From positions 124,001 to 188,000 of the forward strand of contig MKTI01000009.1 of NCBI GenBank assembly GCA_001898185.1: a DNA stretch of 64,000 bases. The letters are read 5' to 3'. The stretch is from Cellulomonas sp. 73-145 (GTDB taxonomy: Bacteria > Actinomycetota > Actinomycetes > Actinomycetales > Cellulomonadaceae). This document shows positions 1 to 8,670 of the stretch, piece by piece. A program made the position numbers and the translations under genes. The notes below the pieces were generated by a model. It was not told the DNA's origin, ran no database searches, and saw only the letters and a list, made by a program, of their open reading frames with translations. Position 1 is the stretch's first letter; every line of letters starts with the position of its first letter.

Positions 1-349
1 CTGGTGGCCGGTCGGGGGTCGGCTCGGCCAGCAGGGCGTCGATGCGGTCGAGGCGCCCGTGCCAGATCTCCTGGTACTGCTCGAGGAGACGGGCCGCGGC
101 GCGGACCGTCTCGACGTTGCCGCGCACCAGCCGCTCGCGCCCGTGCACCTGCTTGGTGACCAGGCCCGCGCGTTCCAGCACCGCGACGTGCTTCTGGACC
201 GCGGCGAAGCTCATCTCGTAGCGCTGCGCCAGGTTGGAGACGGACTCCTCGTGGTGCAGCACGCGCGTGACGATGTCCCGCCGGGTCCGGTCCGCCAGTG
301 CGGCGAACATGCGGTCAACGGTGTCCGGGTCCAGAAGTTCTACAACCAT
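1..349 (-). CDS. ArsR-family winged-helix regulator (partial, 3' end outside window)
   Basis: Reading the reverse strand from the ATG at 349 gives MVVELLDPDTVDRMFAALAD..., then a winged-helix DNA-binding core with a VQKHVAVLERAGLV recognition region; 116 codons are open to the window edge. The ALADRTRRDI segment is typical of the ArsR subgroup often found beside SRPBCC/AHSA1 genes, so the next gene outside the window may be one (inference). It starts 11 nt behind the stop of the GH42 gene on the same strand. No Shine-Dalgarno is visible; a TAACGT hexamer lies 8 nt before the ATG and an 18-bp palindrome covers the start, suggesting a leaderless, self-repressed transcript. Confidence 0.85.
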   Translation of the reverse strand, partial: MVVELLDPDTVDRMFAALADRTRRDIVTRVLHHEESVSNLAQRYEMSFAAVQKHVAVLERAGLVTKQVHGRERLVRGNVETVRAAARLLEQYQEIWHGRLDRIDALLAEPTPDRPP

Positions 350-363
350 CGGGTTGTACGTTA
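341..363 (-). promoter_or_regulatory. ArsR autoregulatory operator over -10 and start codon
   Basis: TACAACC-ATCG-GGTTGTA (341-358) is a perfect 7-4-7 inverted repeat spanning the ATG at 349-347. On the minus strand TAACGT (363-358) is a TANNNT -10 candidate whose TAA is also the stop codon of the GH42 gene. An ACAACC/GGTTGT palindrome at the start is common for this ArsR subgroup (family knowledge); autorepression is inferred. Confidence 0.6.
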
Positions 364-2433
364 GCGCACCCGGCCGCGGACCACCACCACGCCGCCGGCG
401 GGCACCTTGACCGCACCGGACACCTGTTCCCCGGACAGCAGCTCCGTGCCCTCGGCCGGCACCGCGACGGACTCCTCGCCGTGGTTGACCGCCACCAGGT
501 AGTCCGCCTCGCTGCCGTGGCGGACCACCACCTCGACGTCGTCCGGCAGCTCGGAGGCCGCGAGGCCGGCGTCGGCGTAGGCCCGGTGCAGCACCGCGGC
601 GAGGCCGTCACCGGTCAGGTGCGTGGACACGTACCAGCCCGTGCCGTCACCCCGCACGTGACGGGTGACCGCCGCGCCGCCCGCCGCGGGCCCGTCGACG
701 TAGTGCGCCAGCACCTGCGCGCCGCGCAGCACCAGGTGGTCCGCCCACACGTCGGACACGACGTGGTCGGCGCCGTCGACCCAGGCCAGCCGCACGCGCT
801 CGCCGGTGCGCAACGGCAGGAACTCCTCGACGGTCACGCCCAGCGCGTCGACCAGCGGTGCCAGGTAACCACCCGGGTGCACGGCGTCGTGCTCGTCGAC
901 GATGCCGGAGAAGCACATCACCACGAGCGTGCCGCCCGCCTCGACGTAGGCCGTGAGGTTGCGGGCCGCCACGTCGCTGAGCAGGTACGACGCGGGAGCG
1001 ACCACCAGCGGGTAGGCCGACAGGTCCGCCTCGGGGTGCGCGAAGTCCACCGTCAGACCGTCGCGCCACAGCCGGTCGTACACCGCCCGCGTCCGCTCGC
1101 GGTGGCCGAGGTCCACGCTCGGACGCCACTCCAGGTCCTGCGCCCAGAACGACTCCCAGTCCCACAGGATCGCGGCGTCGGCGCGGACCCGCGACCCGCG
1201 CACCTCGCCCAGCCGACCGACCTCCGCGCCGAGCTCGCACACCTCGCGCCACACGCGCGACGACGTGCCGGCGTGCGGAAGCATCGCCGAGTGGAACTTC
1301 TCGGCGCCGGAGCGAGAGGCGCGCCACTGGAAGAAGAGCACGGCGTCGGCGCCGCGGCCCAGATGGGTCAGCGCGTTGCGCGCCATCTCGCCGGGGCGCT
1401 TCGCCACGTTGCGCGGCTGCCAGTTGACCGCCGACGTGGAGTGCTCCATCAGGATCCACGGCCGGCCCCCGGCGACCGAGCGGGTCAGGTCCGCCGCCAT
1501 CGCCAGGCCGACGTACCCGCGCGGGTCGGCGGCGTCGAGGTAGTGGTCGTCCGAGACCACGTCGACCTCCCGCGCCCACTCCCACAGGTCGGTGGAGGGG
1601 CACGCCGTCGCCATGAAGTTGGTGGTCACCGGCCGGTCGGAGTGCGCGCGGATCGCGTCCCGCTCGGCGCGGAAGCACTCGCGCAGCGCGTGGTCGCTGA
1701 AGCGGGCGAAGTCGAGGCGCTGGGCCGGGTTGACCACGCTGGGCGCGACGGACGGCACGCCGACGTGCTCCCACTCGCCGTACCGCTGCCCCCAGAAGGC
1801 GGTGCCCCACGCGGCGTTCAGCGCGTCGAGGCTCCCGTACCGCTCGCGCAGCCAGACTCGGAAGCCCGCCGCGGACGACTCCGAGTAGTCCTCGGAGACC
1901 GGCGCCCCGTACTCGTTGTGCACGTGCCACAGCACCACGGCGGGGTGGCGGCCGTAGCGCTCGGCGAGGGCCGTGGTGATGCGCACGGCGGCCTGCCGGT
2001 ACGCCGGTGAGCTGGGACCCGCCATGCCGCGCGAGCCGAAGCCCAGCACGGTCCCGTCCCGCGTGACGACCCGTGCCTCGGGGTGGGCGGCGAAGAACCA
2101 GGCGGGGGGAGACGCGGTCGGGGTGCCGAGGTCGACGGCGATGCCGTGCGCGTGCAGCAGCTCGATCAGCCGGTCGAGCCAGCCGAGGTCCAGCTCACCC
2201 TCGCGCGGTTCCAGCAGCGCCCAGGAGAAGATGCCGACGCTGACCAGGTTCACCCCGGCCTGCGCCATCAGCTCGACGTCCTGCTGCCACACCTCCTCGG
2301 GCCACTGCTCGGGGTTGTAGTCCCCGCCGTAGGCGATCCCGTCGGGTCCCAGCGGCCAGCGCGGCGTGGTGGGGCCGACGGCTCGCAGGCTGCCGGGACG
2401 CGGGGCCACTGGCCCCGTGGGGTGGGAAGACAT
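361..2433 (-). CDS. GH42 beta-galactosidase
   Basis: A 690-residue protein, normal for glycoside hydrolase family 42, which releases galactose from beta-galactosides in the cytoplasm (no signal peptide seen). The TIM barrel begins at YGGDYNPEQWPEEVW (about 35-49). The acid/base is E174 in HVHNEYGAP and the nucleophile E330 in ILMEHSTSAVNW; a trimerisation domain and C-terminal beta domain follow. The ATG at 2433 is preceded by GGAGAG; an upstream in-frame GTG at 2583 is rejected because it would run through the divergent promoter region. It diverges from the sugar importer at 2630-5941, so the pair probably imports and cleaves galacto-oligosaccharides. Confidence 0.93.
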   Translation of the reverse strand: MSSHPTGPVAPRPGSLRAVGPTTPRWPLGPDGIAYGGDYNPEQWPEEVWQQDVELMAQAGVNLVSVGIFSWALLEPREGELDLGWLDRLIELLHAHGIAVDLGTPTASPPAWFFAAHPEARVVTRDGTVLGFGSRGMAGPSSPAYRQAAVRITTALAERYGRHPAVVLWHVHNEYGAPVSEDYSESSAAGFRVWLRERYGSLDALNAAWGTAFWGQRYGEWEHVGVPSVAPSVVNPAQRLDFARFSDHALRECFRAERDAIRAHSDRPVTTNFMATACPSTDLWEWAREVDVVSDDHYLDAADPRGYVGLAMAADLTRSVAGGRPWILMEHSTSAVNWQPRNVAKRPGEMARNALTHLGRGADAVLFFQWRASRSGAEKFHSAMLPHAGTSSRVWREVCELGAEVGRLGEVRGSRVRADAAILWDWESFWAQDLEWRPSVDLGHRERTRAVYDRLWRDGLTVDFAHPEADLSAYPLVVAPASYLLSDVAARNLTAYVEAGGTLVVMCFSGIVDEHDAVHPGGYLAPLVDALGVTVEEFLPLRTGERVRLAWVDGADHVVSDVWADHLVLRGAQVLAHYVDGPAAGGAAVTRHVRGDGTGWYVSTHLTGDGLAAVLHRAYADAGLAASELPDDVEVVVRHGSEADYLVAVNHGEESVAVPAEGTELLSGEQVSGAVKVPAGGVVVVRGRVR

Positions 2434-2464
2434 GACTCTCCGTCGAGCTCGTGGGATCAATCGG

Positions 2465-2478
2465 TGTGCACGATCACA
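2465..2478. promoter_or_regulatory. LacI-type operator 1
   Basis: TGTGCACGATCACA has 4-bp arms TGTG/CACA around a central CG, the usual LacI-family layout. It matches the reverse complement of the site at 2554-2567 in 13 of 14 positions. It lies 32 bp upstream of the GH42 start. Confidence 0.6.
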
Positions 2479-2525
2479 GCCGTCAGCGGCACACCGTGCA
2501 ACAGGAAACACCACGTCGCGAGCAG

Positions 2526-2554
2526 TTGACAAGCACCTCGGGACTGCCCTTACT
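2526..2554 (+). promoter_or_regulatory. Promoter of the sugar importer operon
   Basis: TTGACA (2526-2531), a 17-bp spacer, then CTTACT (2549-2554). The -35 is a perfect consensus and the spacing ideal; the -10 is weak. The LacI-type operator at 2554-2567 starts on its last base, so repressor binding would block transcription initiation. Confidence 0.55.
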
Positions 2555-2567
2555 GTGAGCGTGCACA
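2554..2567. promoter_or_regulatory. LacI-type operator 2
   Basis: TGTGAGCGTGCACA, a TGTG-NN-CG-NN-CACA site overlapping the end of the -10 of the importer promoter. Its centre is 89 bp from that of operator 1, close to a whole number of helical turns, which would permit looping by a dimer of dimers (inference). The likely ligand is the LacI protein encoded at 5941-6990. Confidence 0.6.
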
Positions 2568-2629
2568 GGCACCCGCGCCGCACCGGCGCATCCGTCGCGC
2601 TGCCGCGACGGCCTTGACGAGGAGGTCAC

Positions 2630-3973
2630 ATGCGCCTGCACTCAGGCATCCGGATCGGCGCGGTCCTGGCCGCGTCCGCCCTGCTGGTCACCGCCTGCTC
2701 CGGCGGCGGCGGCTCGGCCGGCGGCTCCACCGCGGGTTCGACGGGCGGGTCCACGGCCGCGGGAGGCAAGGTCGATCTGACGTTCTGGACGTGGGCACCG
2801 GGGATGGACGCCATCGTCGCCAAGTGGAACGCGGAGAACCCGAACATCCAGGTGACGGTGAACAAGCAGGACGGCGGCGACCCGGCCGTCACCAAGCTGC
2901 TCACCGCGATCAAGGCGGGCTCGGGCGCGCCGGACGTGATGCAGACCGAGTACCAGAAGATCCCGACGCTGGTCTCGTCGGACGCGCTCGCGGACATCTC
3001 CGGCGACCTGCCGAAGGACCTCAAGAGCCACTACTCCGACGGCACCTGGCAGGCGGTCACGCTGGGCGGTGACCAGGTGTACGGCGTGCCGCAGGACTCC
3101 GGCCCGATGGAGTTCTACTACCGCACGGACATCTTCCAGCAGTACGGCCTGACCGTCCCCAAGACGTGGGACGAGTACGCGCAGGTCGCGGCCAAGCTGC
3201 ACGCCGCCGACCCCACCAAGTACCTCGGCACGTTCTCCGCGACGGACGCCGGCTGGTTCACCGGCCTCGCGCAGCAGGCCGGCGCCTCGTGGTGGGGCGT
3301 GGACGGCACCGCGTGGTCGGTGAACATCGACTCCGCGGCCACGCAGAAGGTCGCCAAGTACTGGGGCGACCTGGTGGAGCAGGGTGTGATCGACAACAAG
3401 CCGATGTACACCCCCGAGTGGAACGCGGCGCTGAACGACGGCACGCAGGCCGGCTGGGTCTCGGCGATCTGGGCACCGGGCGTGCTGCAGGGCAACGCGG
3501 CCGACACCAAGGGCAAGTGGGCCATGGCGCCGCTGCCGCAGTGGAACGCGGGCGACAACGCCACGGGCAACTGGGGCGGTTCCGCCTCGTCGGTCACGTC
3601 GCAGTCCAAGCACAAGGCGGAGGCCGCCAAGTTCATCGCGTGGATGAACTCGAGCCAGGAGGGCGTCGACATCCTGGCCAAGCAGGGCGGCCTGTACCCG
3701 GCCGACCTGCCGGGCCAGTCGGAGGCGCTGTCGGCACCGCCGGCCTTCTTCCCGCAGCAGACGGACTTCTACAAGACCGCCGCTGACATCGCGAAGTCGG
3801 TGAAGCCGTTCACCTACGGGCCGAACGTCAACGTGGCGTTCTCCTCGTACAACGACGCCTTCGGCAAGGCGACGCAGGCGAAGTCGTCTGCGGCGTTCGT
3901 CGCCGCGGTCAAGACGATGCAGGACGCGACCGTCGCCGACCTGAAGAACGGCGGCTTCACCGTCAAGCAGTGA
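2630..3973 (+). CDS. Sugar ABC importer, solute-binding lipoprotein
   Basis: 447 residues. An N-terminal lipoprotein signal peptide ends in VTAC (Cys23), followed by a Ser/Gly linker and a family-1 extracellular solute-binding fold (LTFWTWAPGMDAIVAKWN; GVPQDSGPMEFYYRTD; NWGGSASSV). It would be anchored outside the membrane and deliver oligosaccharide to the two permeases that follow. GAGGAGG lies 6 nt before the ATG. No ATPase gene is present, so a shared MsiK-type ATPase encoded elsewhere is presumed, as is usual in actinobacteria. Confidence 0.92.
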   Translation: MRLHSGIRIGAVLAASALLVTACSGGGGSAGGSTAGSTGGSTAAGGKVDLTFWTWAPGMDAIVAKWNAENPNIQVTVNKQDGGDPAVTKLLTAIKAGSGAPDVMQTEYQKIPTLVSSDALADISGDLPKDLKSHYSDGTWQAVTLGGDQVYGVPQDSGPMEFYYRTDIFQQYGLTVPKTWDEYAQVAAKLHAADPTKYLGTFSATDAGWFTGLAQQAGASWWGVDGTAWSVNIDSAATQKVAKYWGDLVEQGVIDNKPMYTPEWNAALNDGTQAGWVSAIWAPGVLQGNAADTKGKWAMAPLPQWNAGDNATGNWGGSASSVTSQSKHKAEAAKFIAWMNSSQEGVDILAKQGGLYPADLPGQSEALSAPPAFFPQQTDFYKTAADIAKSVKPFTYGPNVNVAFSSYNDAFGKATQAKSSAAFVAAVKTMQDATVADLKNGGFTVKQ

Positions 3974-3980
3974 CCCTGGC

Positions 3981-4018
3981 CCCGTGGCCGCCCGGCACCT
4001 GCGCCGGGCGGCCACGGG
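3981..4018 (+). terminator. 16-bp perfect hairpin between binding protein and permease
   Basis: CCCGTGGCCGCCCGGC (3981-3996), loop ACCTGC, then its exact complement (4003-4018), starting 8 nt after the binding-protein stop. No U-tract follows, so it is more likely a 3' mRNA stabiliser or partial attenuator that keeps the binding protein in excess over the permeases than a full terminator. Confidence 0.7.
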
Positions 4019-4089
4019 CGTCCCGTCCCTCGCGGACCCCTCGTCGTCCGCTCGTCGTCGTCCGGCTCGTCGTCCCACTGGAGTGACCT

Positions 4090-5034
4090 GTGAACCGTGC
4101 CACCGTCGCCACGCCCAACCGTGGGGTGCGCCGCCACACGGGGCTGAGGGCCTACGGCTACCTCGCCCCGGCCGCGGTGCTGTTCACCCTGTTCCTGGCA
4201 CTGCCGATCGTCTACGCGCTCTACCTGAGCCTCCGCACCGTCAAGGTGAAGGGCCTCGGCCTGGGAAGGGGTGCGCGCACCGAGGTGTGGGCCGGGCTGA
4301 GCAACTACCGGCACGCGCTGGTCGGCGACCCGGACTTCCTCGGCTCGGTGGGCCGGGTGGCGCTGTACGGCCTGGTGCTGGTGCCGACGATGCTCGGCCT
4401 TGCGCTGCTGTTCGCGCTGCTGCTGGACGCCCGGGGTGCCCGCGCGCGGGGCTTCTCCCGGGTGTCGATCTTCCTGCCGTACGCCGTCCCCGCGGTGATC
4501 GCCTCGCTGCTGTGGGGCTTCCTCTACCTGCCGCGCGTCAGCCCGTTCCTGTACGTCGCCGGCCGGCTCGGTTGGCCGCAGCCCGACGTGCTGTCGCAGC
4601 AGTGGGTCACGTTCGCGATCGCCAACATCGGCCTGTGGGGCGGCGTCGGCTTCAACATGATCGTGATCTACACGGCGCTCAAGGCGATCCCGAGCGAGCT
4701 GTACGAGGCGGCCCGGTTGGACGGCGCCTCCGAGGCGGCGATCGCCTGGCGGATCAAGGTGCCGGTGGTGGCACCGTCGCTGATCCTCACGTTCCTGTTC
4801 TCGATGATCGCGACGCTGCAGGTGTTCGCCGAGCCGATGACGCTGCGACCCCTGACCAACACGATCTCCTCCACGTGGAGCCCGCTGATGAAGGTGTACC
4901 GGGACGCCTTCACCCGCAACGACATCTACTCGGCCGCCGCCACGTCCGTGGTGATCGCGCTCGCCACCTTCGTCCTCTCGTTCGGCTTCCTGCGCCTGGT
5001 GCAGCGCCGCGCGTTCAGCCAGGAGAACAGCTGA
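4090..5034 (+). CDS. Sugar ABC importer, MalF/UgpA-type permease
   Basis: 314 residues with six predicted membrane segments, from LAPAAVLFTLFLALPIVYAL (about 21-40) onward, and the inner-membrane EAA loop ELYEAARLDGASEAAIAWRI that docks the ATPase. GTG start with GGAG about 8 nt upstream; only 1 nt separates its stop from the next permease. Together with the 5036 gene it forms the channel for the sugar captured by the upstream lipoprotein. Confidence 0.92.
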   Translation: MNRATVATPNRGVRRHTGLRAYGYLAPAAVLFTLFLALPIVYALYLSLRTVKVKGLGLGRGARTEVWAGLSNYRHALVGDPDFLGSVGRVALYGLVLVPTMLGLALLFALLLDARGARARGFSRVSIFLPYAVPAVIASLLWGFLYLPRVSPFLYVAGRLGWPQPDVLSQQWVTFAIANIGLWGGVGFNMIVIYTALKAIPSELYEAARLDGASEAAIAWRIKVPVVAPSLILTFLFSMIATLQVFAEPMTLRPLTNTISSTWSPLMKVYRDAFTRNDIYSAAATSVVIALATFVLSFGFLRLVQRRAFSQENS

Positions 5035-5035
5035 T

Positions 5036-5941
5036 ATGGCCACCGTCGTCAGCGGCCCGCAGGTCGCCTCCGCCCGCCCCGCAGCCCCGAGCCGGCGCGT
5101 CAGCTCGTCGGCACGACGACCCAACCGCATCGGCACCGTGGTGCTGCTGATCGGCGCCCTCTACTGCCTGATGCCGGTGGTGTGGGTGCTGACGGCCTCC
5201 ACCAAGAGCGCCAACGAGCTGTTCTCCACGCTGACCTTCGTGCCGTCCACGCACCTGTGGGACAACATCCGCGAGCTGTCGGCGTACCGCGGCGGGCTGT
5301 ACTGGCGGTGGATGGCGAACACCGCCCTGTACGCCGGCGTCGGCGCGCTGGCGTCGACCCTCGTCTCCGCGATGGCGGGGTACGGGTTGGCCAAGTTCGT
5401 GTTCCCCGGCAAGAGAGCGGTGTTCAACGTCATCCTGGCCGGCGTGCTGGTGCCGGGCGTGGTGCTGGCGATCCCGCAGTACCTGCTGCTGGCCAAGGTG
5501 GGGCTGACCAACACCTACTGGTCGGTGCTGCTGCCCAGCATGATCAGCCCCTACGGCATCTACCTGGCCCGGATCTACGCGGCGGCGTCGGTGCCGGACG
5601 ACGTGATCGAGGCGGCGCGCACCGACGGCGCCCGGGAGTGGCGGGTGTTCGGCTCGATCTCGGTGCCGATGATGATGCCCGGCCTGGTCACGGTGTTCCT
5701 GTTCCAGTTCGTCGCCATCTGGAACAACTTCATGCTGCCCTACATCATGCTGGGCAACGACCGGCTGTTCCCCATCACGGTGGGCCTGTCCGGGCTGCTG
5801 AACCAGGGCGCGTCGCAGCCCGCGATGTACACGTCGGTGATCACCGGCGCGCTGCTGTCGATCCTGCCGCTCGGCGCCCTGTTCCTCACCCTGCAGCGGT
5901 ACTGGCAGGTGGACCTGGCGGCCGGTGCGGTGAAGGCCTGA
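5036..5941 (+). CDS. Sugar ABC importer, MalG/UgpE-type permease
   Basis: 301 residues; a 35-residue basic N-terminus, six predicted membrane segments and the EAA motif VIEAARTDGAREWRVFGSI. ATG at 5036 follows the stop of the partner permease by one base, and its own TGA overlaps the ATG at 5941 of the LacI gene, indicating one operon with translational coupling. Confidence 0.92.
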   Translation: MATVVSGPQVASARPAAPSRRVSSSARRPNRIGTVVLLIGALYCLMPVVWVLTASTKSANELFSTLTFVPSTHLWDNIRELSAYRGGLYWRWMANTALYAGVGALASTLVSAMAGYGLAKFVFPGKRAVFNVILAGVLVPGVVLAIPQYLLLAKVGLTNTYWSVLLPSMISPYGIYLARIYAAASVPDDVIEAARTDGAREWRVFGSISVPMMMPGLVTVFLFQFVAIWNNFMLPYIMLGNDRLFPITVGLSGLLNQGASQPAMYTSVITGALLSILPLGALFLTLQRYWQVDLAAGAVKA

Positions 5942-6990
5942 TGGGCCGCAGACGCCCCCTAGAGTTCGGACCGATGGAGTCGACAGGGGGCGCACGCAGG
6001 CGGCCGACGATCGTGGACGTCGCGGCTGCGGCCGGCGTGTCCCGCGGCACCGTCTCCCGGGTGCTCAACGGAGGCCACTGGGTGTCGCCGGAGGCGGCGG
6101 CGGCCGTCGAGCGGGCCATCAAGGAGACCGGCTTCCAGGCCAACCAGTACGCGCGCAGCCTGGTGACCGGCCGGGCCAACTCGGTGGCGTTCCTGCTGAC
6201 CGAGCCGCAGCACCTGCTGTTCGAGGACCCCAACTTCTCGATCCTGCTGCGGGGTGCCGCGCAGGCGCTCGCGGCCAAGGGCATGCCGCTGCTGCTGATG
6301 GTGGCCGGCACCCGTGACGAGCAGCAGCAGGTGCTGCGCTACGTCGGCGCCGGGCACGTCGACGGGGTGCTGCTGATCTCCACCCACGCCGGCAACCCGG
6401 TGGTCGACGCGCTGGTCGCGCAGCGGGTGCCGACCATCGCGTGCGGCGTCCCGCTGGGGCACGAGGGTGCCGTGGGGTACGTGGCGGCCGACGACCTGGG
6501 CGGTGGGCGGCTGATGACGCGGCACCTGCGCGAGCGCGGCCGTCGGACCATCGCGATGATCACCGGCCCGCTGGACACTCCCGGCGGTCGGATGCGGCTC
6601 GACGGGTACCGCGCCGAGCTGGGGGACGACTTCGACGAGACGCTGGTGGAGAACGGCGACTACACGCGCGAGAGCGGCGTCGCGGCGATGCGGGCGCTGC
6701 TCGAGCGGCGGCCGGACCTCGACGCCGTGTTCGTCGGCTCGGACCTCATGGCCGTGGGCGCGATGCAGGCGCTGCGCGAGGCGGGACGCTCGGTGCCGGA
6801 CGACGTGGCGGTGGGCGGGTTCGACGACTCCGGCCTGGCCGAGACGCTCGACCCGCCGCTGACGACGATGCGGCAGCCGTTCGCGCGGATCAGCCAGGAG
6901 ATGGTGCGGTTGCTGCTCGAGGTTGTGGACGGCGAGACGCCGGCGGCGATCACGCTGCCGACCTCGCTGGTGGTGCGGTCCAGCACCTGA
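5941..6990 (+). CDS. LacI-family transcriptional regulator
   Basis: 349 residues from the ATG at 5941 (TGATG overlap with the permease); an alternative ATG at 5974 gives MESTGGARRRPTIVDVA and cannot be excluded. LacI helix-turn-helix PTIVDVAAAAGVSRGTVSRV, the hinge region, then a periplasmic-binding-protein-like sensor domain (RPDLDAVFVGSDLMAVGAMQ; VAVGGFDDSGLAE). As last gene of the importer operon it most likely represses this operon and the divergent GH42 gene through the two TGTGNNCGNNCACA sites at 2465 and 2554. The inducer is unknown, presumably a galactoside. Confidence 0.9.
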   Translation: MGRRRPLEFGPMESTGGARRRPTIVDVAAAAGVSRGTVSRVLNGGHWVSPEAAAAVERAIKETGFQANQYARSLVTGRANSVAFLLTEPQHLLFEDPNFSILLRGAAQALAAKGMPLLLMVAGTRDEQQQVLRYVGAGHVDGVLLISTHAGNPVVDALVAQRVPTIACGVPLGHEGAVGYVAADDLGGGRLMTRHLRERGRRTIAMITGPLDTPGGRMRLDGYRAELGDDFDETLVENGDYTRESGVAAMRALLERRPDLDAVFVGSDLMAVGAMQALREAGRSVPDDVAVGGFDDSGLAETLDPPLTTMRQPFARISQEMVRLLLEVVDGETPAAITLPTSLVVRSST

Positions 6991-6991
6991 C

Positions 6992-7009
6992 GGCCGTGTG
7001 CCGACGGCC
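6992..7009. terminator. Short hairpin between convergent genes
   Basis: GGCCGT-GTGCCG-ACGGCC, a 6-bp stem directly behind the LacI stop and before the convergent DUF1684 gene. There is no U-run; weak terminator candidate. Confidence 0.3.
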
Positions 7010-7020
7010 TCCCGCGGCGG

Positions 7021-7626
7021 TCAGGCGGGGGAGAGCTCGCCCACGGGGACCGCGCCGGTCAGCGTGTTGCCCGGTCCCGGCAGCGGGCAGGCCCACGCCT
7101 CGTCGTACGCGCACGACGGCGGGTAGGCGAAGTTCAGGTCGACGACCAGCGCGTCGGGCGTGCCACCGAGGTCGGCACCCTTGACCGTGTCGAGCACGTA
7201 GCGCCCACCGCCGTACGTCTGCCGGCCGCTGGTCGCGTCCTTCAGGGGGACGAAGATGCCGCCGCCGTACACGGCCACCCACCACACGTCCAGGCCGCCG
7301 AGGCCCGGCAGCTCCAGCCGTCCCACCCGCTCGAGCGGAACCACGCCGTCGGTCGCGGTGCGCGCCTCGCGACGCTGCGGCGGTACCGACCGGTCCACGG
7401 GGACGACGAAGCGGAACGCCTCGTCGTACGGCGCCACCCGGGGACCGTCGTAGCTGGCCCGTTCGCCGACCGGCACAGGCGACGCGGGGTGCGTGCGGAG
7501 CAGCCGCTCCCGGCCGGCGACCCAGCGGCGGTGCGCCTCGGCGACGTCCTGCTCCGCGCGCACCGCGCGGTACAGGTCGGCCACCTGCCGGCGCCAGTCC
7601 AGGACGTCCCACCGCGACTCGGTCAC
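7021..7626 (-). CDS. DUF1684 family protein
   Basis: 201 residues from the GTG at 7626 (MTESRWDVLDWRRQVADLYR). It has the conserved DUF1684 signature of aromatic and glycine-rich stretches (VYGGGIFVPLKDATSG, GRYVLDTVKGAD, LDLNFAYPPSCAYD-type segment written here as VDLNFAYPPSCAYDEAWACP). No membrane segment or signal peptide. The biochemical role of the family is unknown. Confidence 0.85.
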   Translation of the reverse strand: MTESRWDVLDWRRQVADLYRAVRAEQDVAEAHRRWVAGRERLLRTHPASPVPVGERASYDGPRVAPYDEAFRFVVPVDRSVPPQRREARTATDGVVPLERVGRLELPGLGGLDVWWVAVYGGGIFVPLKDATSGRQTYGGGRYVLDTVKGADLGGTPDALVVDLNFAYPPSCAYDEAWACPLPGPGNTLTGAVPVGELSPA

Positions 7627-7710
7627 CGCGCGAGCGTATGTCGGGCCGTCGTGCGCGCCACCGGCCGCCCACCCGCCGCCCACCTGCCGCCGACCCGCGA
7701 CCCACCTGCC

Positions 7711-7743
7711 CGCGGAGGTGCCGCGGAGGTGCCGCCGAGGTGC
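7711..7743 (+). repeat. Three tandem 11-bp repeats
   Basis: CGCGGAGGTGC at 7711-7721 and 7722-7732, then CGCCGAGGTGC at 7733-7743, in the 265-bp gap between the divergent DUF1684 and HAD genes. The rest of the gap is GC-rich with no clear promoter. The direct phased repeats could bind a regulator or be simple slippage. Confidence 0.6.
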
Positions 7744-7891
7744 ACGGATCCCGTCCGCGCGGCGCGGCACGGTACCGTGGTGGGTCGTTCCCGGCGCCGG
7801 CCCCCTCGCGCGGCCCGCCGGTGACGCCCTCCCGGCGGCCCTCCACCGGCTCGTCGGCCGCCATCCGTACGCCGCACCGAAGGACGTCCCC

Positions 7892-8659
7892 GTGACCGCA
7901 GCACTGGCCCTGTTCGACCTGGACGACACGCTCGCGCCCTCCAAGAGCAAGGTCGGCGACGAGGTGATCGACATGATCGTCGCCCTCACCAAGGTGGTGC
8001 AGGTCGGTGTGATCTCCGGCGGCCGGTTCGAGCAGTTCGACGCCCAGCTGCTCTCGTCCATCCACGACGACGCGGCGCTCGGCCAGATCCACGTGCTGCC
8101 GACCTGCGGCACCCGCTACCTGGTGCACCAGGGCGGCGACTGGACCGAGGTGTACTCCGAGCCGCTGACCGCGGACGAGGCGGACCGCGCGACGGCCGCC
8201 CTGGAGGAGGGCGCCAAGGCGCTCGGTCTGTGGGAGGAGAGCACCTGGGGCGACCGCATCGAGCTGCGCGGCAGCCAGGTGACGTTCTCGGCGCTCGGCC
8301 AGGCGGCCCCGGTGGACGCCAAGGCGGCGTGGGACCCGGACGGGCGGAAGAAGGAGTCGCTGCGCGCGTACGTGGCCGACAAGCTTCCGGACCTCGAGGT
8401 GCGCTCCGGTGGGTCGACCTCCGTGGACATCACCCGCAAGGGCATCGACAAGGCGTACGGCGTCAACCGGCTGCTCGACCGCCTCGGTCTGCGCCCCGAC
8501 CAGGCGGTGTTCTTCGGTGACCGTCTCGACGAGGGCGGCAACGACTACCCGGTGATCGCCACGGGAGTGCCCTGCATCGCGGTGACGGGCTGGGAGGACA
8601 CCCCGGCCAAGGTCCGCGTGGCCATCCCCGAGGCGTTCGCGGCCGATCTGGCTCGCTGA
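7892..8659 (+). CDS. HAD-superfamily hydrolase, phosphomannomutase-like
   Basis: 255 residues from the GTG at 7892 (AAGGA about 7 nt upstream). HAD motif I is LFDLDDTLAP with the catalytic Asp pair, motif II VISGG, a conserved lysine in TRKGIDKAYGV, and motif IV GDRLDEGGND. The type C2b cap and the overall pattern resemble eukaryotic-type phosphomannomutases (HAD-IIB). It may interconvert mannose phosphates or be a sugar phosphatase; the sequence alone does not decide. A short gap of 11 nt separates it from rlmC. Confidence 0.8.
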   Translation: MTAALALFDLDDTLAPSKSKVGDEVIDMIVALTKVVQVGVISGGRFEQFDAQLLSSIHDDAALGQIHVLPTCGTRYLVHQGGDWTEVYSEPLTADEADRATAALEEGAKALGLWEESTWGDRIELRGSQVTFSALGQAAPVDAKAAWDPDGRKKESLRAYVADKLPDLEVRSGGSTSVDITRKGIDKAYGVNRLLDRLGLRPDQAVFFGDRLDEGGNDYPVIATGVPCIAVTGWEDTPAKVRVAIPEAFAADLAR

Positions 8660-8670
8660 CCGGTCCGCTC

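Noticed and set aside
4035..4078. CTCGTCGTC-rich short repeats before the MalF-type permease
   Set aside because: Low-complexity GC sequence with irregular spacing; no regular unit or palindrome.
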